Positions 53,629 through 61,826 of a stretch of DNA of 64,000 nucleotides are shown here, in pieces. Source of the stretch: Syntrophotalea carbinolica DSM 2380 (GTDB lineage: Bacteria > Desulfobacterota > Desulfuromonadia > Desulfuromonadales > Syntrophotaleaceae). The position numbers and the translations under genes are program-made. Under the pieces are notes generated by a model. The model was given only the letters and a program-made list of their open reading frames with translations. It ran no database searches and had not been told where the DNA came from. The stretch's first letter is position 1. Every line of letters starts with the position of its first letter. The stretch is from the NCBI RefSeq assembly GCF_000012885.1, contig NC_007498.2, forward strand, positions 2,356,001 to 2,420,000, given 5' to 3'.

Positions 53629-54420
53629 TTACTCAGTATCGCCTACTTCTTTCGGCACCTGAACTTTGGAACCGACCATCTTAAGCAATGTCGCAGCATC
53701 GCGATAACCGGAAAAGGGCCTGCCGTCGGGAAGAACTACCGTCGGGGTCGAATTGATGCCGGACTTACGCGCCAGAACGATGGTCTGGTCGACGGCTTCG
53801 GCGCGACAAACGGGCGGCGGTACCGGGCGGCCTGCGAAGCTCTGCTCGAGCATGGCGACCGAGCGGTTACAGACGATGCTCTTGGCGATCATGTAAGCTT
53901 CGGGATGAATATTGAGAGGCAGCATCTTAATATAGAAGGCCACGTCGGGATCGAGCTTCACGACCTTTTTCATCTCGGCATGGAGCTTTTTGCAATAGCT
54001 GCACTGCGGATCGGTAAACACGATGATTTTTTTGGAGGCCGAAGCTTTGCCGAGCAATAACGCATCGGCGAGAGGAATGGTAGCAACATCGATCCGATTA
54101 AGACTGGCAATGCGTTCCCGGGTGAGGTTTTCCCCGTCTTTGAGACGGAGCACTTCGCCGCGCATGACGAAGTTTTTGGTGAAGTCGATATAGACGGGGT
54201 AACGCTTGCCCTTTTTCTCAACCTCGACCACCCACAGGGCCTGCACCTGGGACGGTTCGATATTCAAAACCTTGTCGGCCTGTTTATCGAGCAGATACTT
54301 CGCTTCCTCCTTGCTCAGGGTATGACAGTCGATACAGGTCTTTTCGCCGCAGCTATCCTTTGGGAAAGCCCAGACCGTCGAAGCGCAGAACAAAAGAACA
54401 ACAGTGACCAGCAATTTCAT
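53629..54420 (-). CDS. DsbC-like thiol:disulphide protein with an N-terminal CxxCH
   Basis: Periplasmic thioredoxin-fold protein (263 aa) of the DsbC/DsbG type. Signal peptide MKLLVTVVLLFCASTVWA, a DsbC-like N-terminal dimerisation region, and a catalytic motif CSYC (Cys140, Cys143) in TDPQCSYCKKLH. The cis-Pro loop is in INSTPTVVLPDG. It would isomerise or reduce disulphides. Near the N-terminus is TCIDCH (Cys29-x2-Cys32-His33), the covalent heme c motif, absent from ordinary DsbC; it may bind a heme or simply provide a redox pair. ATG 54420 has GAGAGGA upstream. Single gene with strong terminator. Confidence 0.87.
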   Translation of the reverse strand: MKLLVTVVLLFCASTVWAFPKDSCGEKTCIDCHTLSKEEAKYLLDKQADKVLNIEPSQVQALWVVEVEKKGKRYPVYIDFTKNFVMRGEVLRLKDGENLTRERIASLNRIDVATIPLADALLLGKASASKKIIVFTDPQCSYCKKLHAEMKKVVKLDPDVAFYIKMLPLNIHPEAYMIAKSIVCNRSVAMLEQSFAGRPVPPPVCRAEAVDQTIVLARKSGINSTPTVVLPDGRPFSGYRDAATLLKMVGSKVQVPKEVGDTE

Positions 54421-54771
54421 GGTATATCCTCTCCACATAGTTTCCCCCGATGACAGTCAATGCCGGCCAATGTTATAACGGAGCCCGGCGGAGTACAAGC
54501 CCCAATCTAATTAAGTATCACCGCAGAGGGCGCTGAGATCACAGAGAAAATCTTTAAATTCCTGTGACAGGAATATACAGGATAAACAGGATTACAAGTA
54601 AAGTCTTTGTTTGGGGTTATCCTGAATATTCTGCTCTCCCCTGTTGGATTTGCAGGAATAGGTATTCATTCTTTTCTCTGTGTCCGCGAGCGAGCAAAGC
54701 GAACGGGCGGCGAAAAAGCTTCTCCGCCTTTTCCTCCGACCCTGGAGATACCGTACGACAAGGAACAATTT
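54421..54771. other. Divergent intergenic region with repeat copy
   Basis: 351 bp between the DsbC-like gene (minus) and mntP (plus). It contains one copy of the inverted repeat family (54675-54716) plus related short phrases such as CGCAGAGGGCGCTGAGATCACAGAG near 54524. I looked for a Mn2+ (yybP-ykoY) riboswitch before mntP and did not see its consensus. Confidence 0.45.
54675..54716 (+). repeat. Inverted repeat family, left of mntP
   Basis: The copy has the core CGAACGGGCGG. Its reverse complement is found at 55347-55388, so the two bracket mntP as an imperfect inverted pair. Confidence 0.6.
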
Positions 54772-55338
54772 ATGGACATGATTACCCTGTTTGGCCTGGC
54801 CCTCGCGCTGGCCATGGATGCCTTTGCCGTGGCTCTGGGCTGCGGCCTGACCCTGGAGCGCCTCACCGGCAGGCATCTGTTTCGCCTCGGCTGGCATTTC
54901 GGCTTGTTTCAGGCCATGATGCCGATCATAGGCTGGCTGGCCGGTTTGACCGTGCAGAAGTGGATCGAAACCTACGATCACTGGGTGGCTTTCGGTCTAT
55001 TGGTATGTGTCGGCGGCAAGATGATTCATGAGGCGTTTCAGGATGAAGAAACCCGTGAATCGCGGGATGATCCGACGCGGGGCATGTCGCTGATCATGCT
55101 GTCCGTGGCGACCAGCATCGATGCGCTGGCGGTTGGCCTGTCGTTGGCCATTGTCGGCATCTCGGTATGGTTCCCGGCATTGATTATCGGCATCATCGCC
55201 GGGGTCATGACGGTGATCGGCATGCTGCTCGGCCGCCGCGCCGGCGCGCGCTGGGGCCAGCGGGTGGAGATCGCCGGCGGTCTGATCCTTATCGGCATCG
55301 GGCTCAAGATCCTCTGGGAGCATACGCTGGGGATGTAA
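54772..55338 (+). CDS. mntP: Manganese efflux pump MntP
   Basis: Inner-membrane Mn2+ exporter of the MntP (YebN, DUF204) family, 188 aa with six hydrophobic segments. Two inverted-topology halves each carry the conserved acidic motif: AMDAFAVALGCG in the first and TSIDALAVGLSLA in the second, with the metal-path Asp in each. ATG 54772 has AAGGA upstream; the frame is open to 54607, but the extra part runs through the repeat element. It stands alone between inverted repeats at 54675 and 55347. Regulation by Mn is expected but not seen. Confidence 0.93.
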   Translation: MDMITLFGLALALAMDAFAVALGCGLTLERLTGRHLFRLGWHFGLFQAMMPIIGWLAGLTVQKWIETYDHWVAFGLLVCVGGKMIHEAFQDEETRESRDDPTRGMSLIMLSVATSIDALAVGLSLAIVGISVWFPALIIGIIAGVMTVIGMLLGRRAGARWGQRVEIAGGLILIGIGLKILWEHTLGM

Positions 55339-55346
55339 ACCGGATT

Positions 55347-55388
55347 CCACCGCCCGTTCGCTTCGCTCTCTAGAGGACGCAGAGAACG
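55347..55388 (-). repeat. Inverted repeat family, right of mntP
   Basis: Partner of the copy at 54675-54716 in opposite orientation, sharing the CCGCCCGTTCGCTT core and the CGCAGAG tail. Confidence 0.6.
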
Positions 55389-55452
55389 CGGAGACAACCA
55401 AAAGCCTGGGTTTGAAACCTTGTTGCCATAAAATTATTGTTTTGTGGAACTT

Positions 55453-55497
55453 CTCTGTGGTCTCTGTGGTCTCTGTGGTCTCTGTGGTCTCTGTGGT
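55453..55497 (+). repeat. Five tandem copies of CTCTGTGGT
   Basis: Perfect 9-bp tandem array (5 x CTCTGTGGT), 50 bp from the stop of the TPM-domain gene. It lies in an intergenic strip with no gene and is likely prone to copy-number change. Confidence 0.95.
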
Positions 55498-55546
55498 AAA
55501 AATCTGTCTTTCAATCCATTGTATTCAAAAACAAATTAGCTAAAAA

Positions 55547-56563
55547 TTAATTCCCGGCATGAGGAAAACCGTGTTGGTCGAAACGCCAGTCTTCGAAAGC
55601 AAACATGAAGGGATGATCGAGGCTGCGCATGTGCCACTGGTTGCGATGATTGAAACCGACAAGAATGCTCATGGAGGCGAAATCGAGCATCCAGCCTTCC
55701 TCCCCGCGGATCAGAAAATACGGCGCAGCACCCCTCTCCGTTACGGGAAAGCGCACCACCGCCCGCCCATCGTGCCGCAACACCTGTCCCTGCCCGATGT
55801 GAGCTTCCAGGGTACGTCGTTCGTTATCCTGCTGGGCGTCGGTCACCAACCATTTACGGAAAAAAGCACGGGTATCAGCGGAATAAAGACCCAGCTCGGG
55901 ATCCTTGACGCGAGCGCGCAAGACCTCCAGGTAAACCGCCAGGGACTGTTCCGGCGAAGCTTGGGCAGCGAATCCCGAAGCATCGTCGAGCCGCGGTTTG
56001 GCCGGTATGCCGCTGTCGATAGCAACGGTGCTACGCGCCCCCGCGCCGCCCGACAGATGGGCCAGCCCGCCGGCTTCTTCCGCCGGGGCGTAGCTGCCTT
56101 CGTCGATGGCCCCCAGGACCTTGCCTACCACCAGCTCCACGGTCGCCTCGATACCGGCACCGATGCGCCCCGCTTCAAAAAAAGGGGCCATCTGGCGTTG
56201 CTCGATATATCCCACAAAAGCATCGGGAAAGATGCCCTCCAGATCGTAGCCGATCTCCATGCGCACCTGCCGGCCCGCCGGATCGATCAGCAGCAGCACT
56301 CCGCGTGCGCCTTTGGTGCGTTCGCCGATGCCTCGTTTCTCAAACAGCGTCACTGCCGCATCGTCGAGATCGCCGGGGCTGGTATCGAGCACCACCACCT
56401 GCAATTCGATATCGAGTTCCTGCAGCAGTTTGTCCTGAAAGGTCCGCAACCGCGTCTGCTCATCGGATCCCATCAACCCGGCGCGATCGTCGATATACCG
56501 ATCCCCGCAGGCCGCCTGCAACAACGATAAACTCAGCAGAATGCAACAGAGTATGCGCTTCAT
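55547..56563 (-). CDS. TPM-domain lipoprotein
   Basis: 338-aa lipoprotein (lipobox LLQAAC). The N-terminal TPM domain (about residues 22-150) has the family pattern YIDDRAGLMG, IELQVVVLDTSPGDLDDAAV, LFEKRGIGERTKGARGVLLLIDPAGRQVRMEIGYDLEGIFPD and EATVELV. TPM domains occur in YgcG-type and plant TLP18.3 proteins, the latter with phosphatase activity; the bacterial role is unclear. The C-terminal half (about 195-338) is a separate region ending WRFDQHGFPHAGN, with no family recognised. Its neighbours give no pathway clue. Confidence 0.83.
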   Translation of the reverse strand: MKRILCCILLSLSLLQAACGDRYIDDRAGLMGSDEQTRLRTFQDKLLQELDIELQVVVLDTSPGDLDDAAVTLFEKRGIGERTKGARGVLLLIDPAGRQVRMEIGYDLEGIFPDAFVGYIEQRQMAPFFEAGRIGAGIEATVELVVGKVLGAIDEGSYAPAEEAGGLAHLSGGAGARSTVAIDSGIPAKPRLDDASGFAAQASPEQSLAVYLEVLRARVKDPELGLYSADTRAFFRKWLVTDAQQDNERRTLEAHIGQGQVLRHDGRAVVRFPVTERGAAPYFLIRGEEGWMLDFASMSILVGFNHRNQWHMRSLDHPFMFAFEDWRFDQHGFPHAGN

Positions 56564-56915
56564 GCCCTTCCCCTTTTGACACCGTTATTCAACGGACCGG
56601 AATCGATTCGATATCAGATCGACAAGACAGCATTACAACCATCCGAATAACGAAAACAATCCCCGACCCTGGGAAATGCAAAACCGATCTCACGCCCGTT
56701 CGCTGCGCTCACTTAAGACGCCAAGACGCAAAGAAAACCAAGTCTTAGACAAGAATATGGCCTTGCTTTGCGACTTTGCGGCTTTGCGTGAGACATCAGG
56801 TTTGGAGATTCAAAAAGCTTTATCGTACCCGTTCGTTGCCCCGACTCAAGCCACAAAGGCACAGAAAAAGCCGGTAACAAAGGAGGCAATAAAGCGATTT
56901 TCTTTAAAATCCGCC
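56564..56915. other. Intergenic region with repeats, left of rlmKL
   Basis: 352 bp. Includes the inverted-repeat copy at 56681-56731 and a short cluster of related words (CTTTGCGACTTTGCGGCTTTGCG near 56767). No gene is convincing, and no rlmKL terminator was found. Confidence 0.5.
56681..56731 (+). repeat. Inverted repeat copy, left of rlmKL
   Basis: Begins AAACCGATCTCACGCCCG and continues CACTTAAGACG. Its reverse complement occurs at 59236-59280 with three mismatches in about 39 bp, on the far side of rlmKL. Confidence 0.75.
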
Positions 56916-59057
56916 TCAACGCCGGGTGATTCGCCAGCAATTATGAATTTTTGGATTGCGGGCAAAATCGTGTGGAATGGTGGCGGCAGTGATATTTTCG
57001 ATCTCCAGTTCCGGCAGGGATTCGAAATCCATACGGAACTTGCGGAAGTTATTGGAAAAAATCAGCACCCCGCCGGGCGTCAGCAGATTTGCCGCAAGGC
57101 GAATGATGTCCACATGGTCGCGCTGAATATCGAGGGTGGTTTCCATCGACTTGGAGGTGGAAAAGGTCGGCGGGTCGAGAAAAATCAGATCGTAATGCGC
57201 CTGCTCCCGCTCCAGGTACTGCAGCACGTCGGCACAGACAAAGCGGTGCTGCGGTCCGGACAGTTGATTGAGCCGCAGATTGGCCTGCGCCCAGTCGAGA
57301 TAGGTGCGCGACATATCGACAGTGACGGTGGTGGCCGCGCCGCCTTTGACGGCGTGCACGGTGGCGGTGCCGGTATAGGCGAACAGGTTGAGGAAGCTCT
57401 TGCCTTCGGCCATGGCCTGCAGCATGAAACGGGTCGGGCGATGATCGAGGAACAGGCCGGTGTCGAGGTAGTCGGTCAGGTTGACCAGGAACCAGCAGTT
57501 GCCTTCGCGCACTTCGAAACGCTCGCCGGACCGGTCGAGCTTCTGGTATTGGCTGGAGCCTTTCTGTTTACGCCGCACCTTAAGGGTAATGGCTTCAGGT
57601 TCGACCTGCAGCACCTCGGGAAGGACCCGCATAACCTCACGCAGGCGGCGCTCGGCCTGACGGCTGTCGACGGAGGCCGGCGCCTGGTATTCCTGCACGT
57701 GCACCCGATCTTCGTAGATATCCACGGCCACGGCGTATTCGGGCATGTCGGCGTCATAAAGCCGGTAACAGGTCACATCCTCTTTTTTAAGCCAGCGCCG
57801 CAGCTGCTTGATGTTTTTGCGCAGGCGGTTGGCAAACATGATCGCGCCTTCACTGAGCGGCGCCTGGGGTGCATCGGCACCGAAAAACCGTTGTTCGGCA
57901 ATGTCGAAATTCAGCAGGCGACACTCCAGAGCACCGTTGTAAAGCTTGTAGAGTTTGTGCGCGCGGATGCCGATATGTTTGGCCAGTTCCGGATTGCCGG
58001 TAAAGACCGCAGCCTGCCAGCCACTGAAGTGGGTACGCAGCTTTTCGCCTAGCGATGCATACAGCGAACGCAACTCGTCGACTTCGCCGAGGCGTTCCCC
58101 GTAAGGGGGATTGGTCACAAGCAGGCCACCGGATTCTCCGGCGTCGGGCACGGCCTGCAGATCCTCAAGCTCACACCGTTCAAAGCGCAGGTGCGCATCG
58201 AGGCCGGCCAGGCGGGCATTCTCCCGGGCGGCGCGAATGGCTTTCCGATCGCGGTCGTAACCGATCATACAGGGTAACTGTTGCAAACCTGCCTCGCGGC
58301 GCTGACGGGCTTCCTCCAGCAGGGTATCCCACACCTCAGCCCGATGCTGCAACCAGCCGGCAAATCCCCAGTAGGGTCGGGTCAGGCCCGGCGCGCAATC
58401 AGCGGTGATAAGCGCCGCCTCGATAACCAGCGTGCCCGAACCGCACATGGGATCGACCAACGCGCCGCCACGGGCGCCGACATCCGGCCAACCGGCACGC
58501 AGCAGAATGGCGGCGGCAAGATTTTCCTTCAGCGGCGCCAGCACCCCTTCGGCCCGGTAACCGCGCCGGTGCAGGCTGTCCCCGGACAGATCGAGACTCA
58601 GGGTCGCCTGATCCCGGTCGATATGCAGGTTGAGCCGGATATCGGGACGTTCCAGATCGATGGAAGGGCGTTGATCGAAACGTTCGCGAAAACGGTCGAC
58701 CACAGCATCCTTGACCCGCAGGGCGGCAAAACGCGAATGGTTGATTTTGGAGCGTCGCAGCTGGGCATCGACGGCCAGGGTACCGGCGGCAGTCATATGC
58801 TCCTCCCATGGCACGGCTCCAACAGCCGCATACAGCTGATCCGGATCCTCGGCGCTGAATTCGGCAATCGGCATGAGAACCCGGCTGGCCAGCCGCGACC
58901 ACAGACAGATACGATAGGCGGTCTCCAGCGAACCTTGAAAAGACGCGCCGGCCCGGGTTTCGGACACTTCAAGGGCGCCAAGCGCCCGCAGTTCATCGGC
59001 CAACAGGGGTTCAACGCCCTTGGGCGCGGTAGCGAAAAATTTTATGGGTGCATCCAT
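56916..59057 (-). CDS. rlmL: Bifunctional 23S rRNA methyltransferase RlmKL
   Basis: Fused enzyme making m2G2445 and m7G2069 in 23S rRNA (E. coli numbering). The 713-aa protein starts with a THUMP domain (about residues 1-160). The RlmL methyltransferase follows, with VDPMCGSGTLVIEAAL and the NPPYGERLG catalytic motif. The C-terminal RlmK methyltransferase has LNLFAYTGTATVHAVKGGA and FLDPPTFSTSK. At 713 aa it is close to the E. coli enzyme. ATG 59057 begins directly at the THUMP domain; TTG 59072 is the longer alternative. It is bracketed by inverted repeats at 56681 and 59236. Confidence 0.94.
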   Translation of the reverse strand: MDAPIKFFATAPKGVEPLLADELRALGALEVSETRAGASFQGSLETAYRICLWSRLASRVLMPIAEFSAEDPDQLYAAVGAVPWEEHMTAAGTLAVDAQLRRSKINHSRFAALRVKDAVVDRFRERFDQRPSIDLERPDIRLNLHIDRDQATLSLDLSGDSLHRRGYRAEGVLAPLKENLAAAILLRAGWPDVGARGGALVDPMCGSGTLVIEAALITADCAPGLTRPYWGFAGWLQHRAEVWDTLLEEARQRREAGLQQLPCMIGYDRDRKAIRAARENARLAGLDAHLRFERCELEDLQAVPDAGESGGLLVTNPPYGERLGEVDELRSLYASLGEKLRTHFSGWQAAVFTGNPELAKHIGIRAHKLYKLYNGALECRLLNFDIAEQRFFGADAPQAPLSEGAIMFANRLRKNIKQLRRWLKKEDVTCYRLYDADMPEYAVAVDIYEDRVHVQEYQAPASVDSRQAERRLREVMRVLPEVLQVEPEAITLKVRRKQKGSSQYQKLDRSGERFEVREGNCWFLVNLTDYLDTGLFLDHRPTRFMLQAMAEGKSFLNLFAYTGTATVHAVKGGAATTVTVDMSRTYLDWAQANLRLNQLSGPQHRFVCADVLQYLEREQAHYDLIFLDPPTFSTSKSMETTLDIQRDHVDIIRLAANLLTPGGVLIFSNNFRKFRMDFESLPELEIENITAATIPHDFARNPKIHNCWRITRR

Positions 59058-59363
59058 CGGATCAACTTTCAAAAAAGGTATTCAAGGGCCTTCGGGATAG
59101 GCGAGATCACATCAAACGCGTGTTTTTAACAGCAGAAACGCCAAGGATTTTTTTAATTCCAAAACCAAAACCCCATGTCTCACGCGAAGCTACAAAGACA
59201 CCGAGAGAGGTTATAATCGTCTTTAAAACTAAGCCTTTGCGTCTTAAGTGAGCATAGCGAGCGGGCGTGAGATCGGTTTTCCAGGAATCGAAATCCCCAT
59301 CCCTTTCACCGGGCGGTCGATACAAGGCCGGCAGCATATACGCTATGCCCGATCATGGCAAGA
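59058..59363. other. Intergenic region right of rlmKL
   Basis: 306 bp upstream of rlmKL and downstream of the transporter gene. It holds the inverted repeat copy at 59236-59280 and no gene, and must contain the rlmKL promoter. Confidence 0.5.
59236..59280 (-). repeat. Inverted repeat copy, right of rlmKL
   Basis: Opposite-orientation partner of 56681-56731; the minus strand reads AAACCGATCTCACGCCCG then CACTTAAGACG. Confidence 0.75.
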
Positions 59364-60959
59364 CTATCCGCCCATGCAGCCCGTCCAGGCCGGAACCTGG
59401 CCATAAACGATACCGAACAGCGGCACCACCAGACTATAGGTCAACAGGGTCACCAGCACAATGCCGATGATATTAAGGGCGAAACCGCTCTTGATCATCT
59501 GCGACATGGTAACATTGCCGGAACCGAACACAATCGCATTGGGCGGAGTTGCAACAGGCAGCATAAAAGCGCAGGATGCGGCCAGCGCGGCAGGTACCAG
59601 CAACAACAGGGGGTTCTCGCCAATGCCCAGGGCCACCGCACAAAGTACCGGCATGGCCATAGCCGCAGTGGCGGTGTTGGAAGTCAGTTCGGTCAAAAAG
59701 ATGATCAGCACGGTAACCGCCAGCACCAGTAACAGGACAGGTGCCCCGCTCAACAGTTCGATACGCCCCGCCAACCAGCTCGACAATCCGGTCTTTTCAA
59801 ACCCGCAGGCCAGCGACAGGCCGCCGCCGAACAGAATCAACATACCCCAGGGGAGTTTGGCCGCCCATTCCCAGTTCATAGCGAATTCCCCATGCCGCTT
59901 GACGGGAACGACAAACAGCAGCAAACCGCCGGTCATACCGATCACCGCATCGCTGATCATAGCCGGCGCCGGCCAGAATCCGGCCACCGTATCGCGCAGG
60001 ATCCACGCCAGAGCCGTCAATCCGAACACCACAGCGGTGATCATCTCCCCCCGGCACATCGGCCCCAGGCTACGCAACTCCGCCTGGATCAGGTCCCTGC
60101 CGCCGGGCACCCGCGTCAGGCGCATGGGATTGGCGAAGCGGGTCAACCATACCCAGCACAGACCGAGCATGATCACCGACAACGGCACGCCGACCTGCAT
60201 CCAACGGGCAAAGGTAATCTCGAAACCGTAGGTATGCTGCAGATACCCGGCCAACACCGTATTGGGCGGCGTACCGATCAGAGTAGCGATGCCGCCGATG
60301 GAGCAGGCATAAGCGATCCCCAGCATCAGGTTGGTGCCGAAGGCAAAATTTTGTGGTGAAAAATCGATGTTTTCGTCAAGCCCGCTGCGCCGTCCCTCGG
60401 CAATGACGTGCTGAATCACCGCCATGCCGATGGGCATCATCATCAAAGCCGTTACCGTATTCGAGACAAACGCCGACAGCGCAGCGCTGGCCACCATAAA
60501 CCCCAGCACCAGCCGGTCGGGGGCAAAGCCGAAACAGCACACGACCAGCAACGCAATGCGTCGATGCAGATTCCAGCGCTGCATGCTCAGGGCGATGAGA
60601 AAGCCCCCCATGAACAGAAAAATCAGCTCGCTGGCATAGGGTGCCGCCGCCTCCCGCATGGGAAGCAGACCGCATAACGGCATGAGAATCAACGGCAACA
60701 GGGCGGTTGCCGGGATAGGAATGGCCTCGCACATCCACCAGGTGGCCATCAGCAAGGCGATGGCCGCCATCTTGCGGGCCTGCGGCGGTAAATCTTCGGC
60801 ACCGGGCATCACCAGCATGGCCACGAACAACGCCGGCCCGACCAGCAGGCCGATCAGGCGGCGACGGCTCCAGGGGGCCGACCCGAAGCCGTTGGGAATG
60901 GGTGAAACCGTTTGCTGCGCGCGCGTATCATCGCCGGACGCGATGGGTGCATCACTCAT
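59364..60959 (-). CDS. SLC13/DASS-family sodium-coupled anion symporter
   Basis: Inner-membrane transporter (531 aa) of the DASS family, which moves dicarboxylates, citrate or sulphate with Na+. About eleven to twelve hydrophobic segments. The two conserved SNT motifs of the family are present in FVSNTVTALMMMPIG and LTSNTATAAMAMPVL, each followed by Pro. GGIATLIGTPPNTV (the family TPPN) and LPVATPPNAIVFGSG (second half equivalent) also appear. Substrate cannot be read from sequence alone; the TPPN motifs occur in dicarboxylate and sulphate carriers alike. Stands alone on its strand. Confidence 0.93.
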   Translation of the reverse strand: MSDAPIASGDDTRAQQTVSPIPNGFGSAPWSRRRLIGLLVGPALFVAMLVMPGAEDLPPQARKMAAIALLMATWWMCEAIPIPATALLPLILMPLCGLLPMREAAAPYASELIFLFMGGFLIALSMQRWNLHRRIALLVVCCFGFAPDRLVLGFMVASAALSAFVSNTVTALMMMPIGMAVIQHVIAEGRRSGLDENIDFSPQNFAFGTNLMLGIAYACSIGGIATLIGTPPNTVLAGYLQHTYGFEITFARWMQVGVPLSVIMLGLCWVWLTRFANPMRLTRVPGGRDLIQAELRSLGPMCRGEMITAVVFGLTALAWILRDTVAGFWPAPAMISDAVIGMTGGLLLFVVPVKRHGEFAMNWEWAAKLPWGMLILFGGGLSLACGFEKTGLSSWLAGRIELLSGAPVLLLVLAVTVLIIFLTELTSNTATAAMAMPVLCAVALGIGENPLLLLVPAALAASCAFMLPVATPPNAIVFGSGNVTMSQMIKSGFALNIIGIVLVTLLTYSLVVPLFGIVYGQVPAWTGCMGG

Positions 60960-61139
60960 TACATGACCTCATAACATTTTCATGCATTGCTTTTTGCCTT
61001 CCGATAGTACACATCAGTTAAAAAACCGGCTCTGCAGAGATAGCAAACACGCATGCCTCTCCCCCAACCGGATTCCATGGTCCAGACGGATCGGTGCCAC
61101 ATAAAAAACGAGGCGTATTCACATACCGGAATATTGAGG

Positions 61140-61679
61140 TTATTTTTTGGGCCGAAACGCCACGATACGCTGTTCGTCGGTGGTGAGATAAGGACCGCCG
61201 ATAAGGTCGATGCACAACGGCACCGCGGCAAACACCGCATCAAGGCATTCCGCAATAGCCCTGGGCTGACCGGGAAGATTGATGATCAGACTGCCTCCAC
61301 GGATGCCGGCAGTCTGCCGGGAAAGGATGGCGGTCGGTACTTTGGTCAGCGACACCTGCCGCATCAATTCGCCAAAGCCGGGCATCATCTTGCCACACAC
61401 GGTTTTAGTCGCTTCGGGGGTCACGTCACGCAACGCCGGCCCGGTGCCGCCGGTGGTAATGACCAGGCAACATCCCTGCCGATCGCACAAATCCACCAGG
61501 GCTGCCTCGATATCCGTCTGCTCATCGGGAACCATTAGGGCTACGCCCTCCCAGGGTGAAGTCAACACATCTTCCAAATAGGTGCGAATGGCCGGGCCGC
61601 CGCGATCTTCATAAACGCCAGTGCTGGCGCGGTCGGAAACGGTCAGGATACCGATGCGGGCAACGCGATCTTCTGCCAT
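61140..61679 (-). CDS. mog: MogA/MoaB-type molybdopterin adenylyltransferase
   Basis: Molybdenum cofactor enzyme (179 aa) that adenylates molybdopterin before Mo (or W) insertion. MoCF-biosynthesis fold with ILTVSDRASTGVYEDRGG, the nucleotide-binding LVITTGGTGPALRDVTPEAT, and GGSLIINLPGQPRAIAECL. The C-terminal AAVPLCIDLIGGPYL matches MogA rather than the MoaB/MoeA subfamily. Monocistronic here; no other Mo cofactor gene is in the window. Confidence 0.92.
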   Translation of the reverse strand: MAEDRVARIGILTVSDRASTGVYEDRGGPAIRTYLEDVLTSPWEGVALMVPDEQTDIEAALVDLCDRQGCCLVITTGGTGPALRDVTPEATKTVCGKMMPGFGELMRQVSLTKVPTAILSRQTAGIRGGSLIINLPGQPRAIAECLDAVFAAVPLCIDLIGGPYLTTDEQRIVAFRPKK

Positions 61680-61826
61680 GGTTGGCCTCCTTGCCAGGGT
61701 CGAAAGCGATCAGTATAGCAAAATCGGCTGCAAGATTGCGGATTAAGAATATCACGGACAGGAGAAAGCGACCAACGACGGAGAGATGCGTGGGTCAGGA
61801 AGGTGTCTGTTGCGCAAAGGCAGGCC

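Noticed and set aside
54421-54771. Possible Mn2+ (yybP-ykoY) riboswitch before mntP
   Set aside because: The conserved GGGGAGTA-type loops could not be found; the region is explained by repeat elements.
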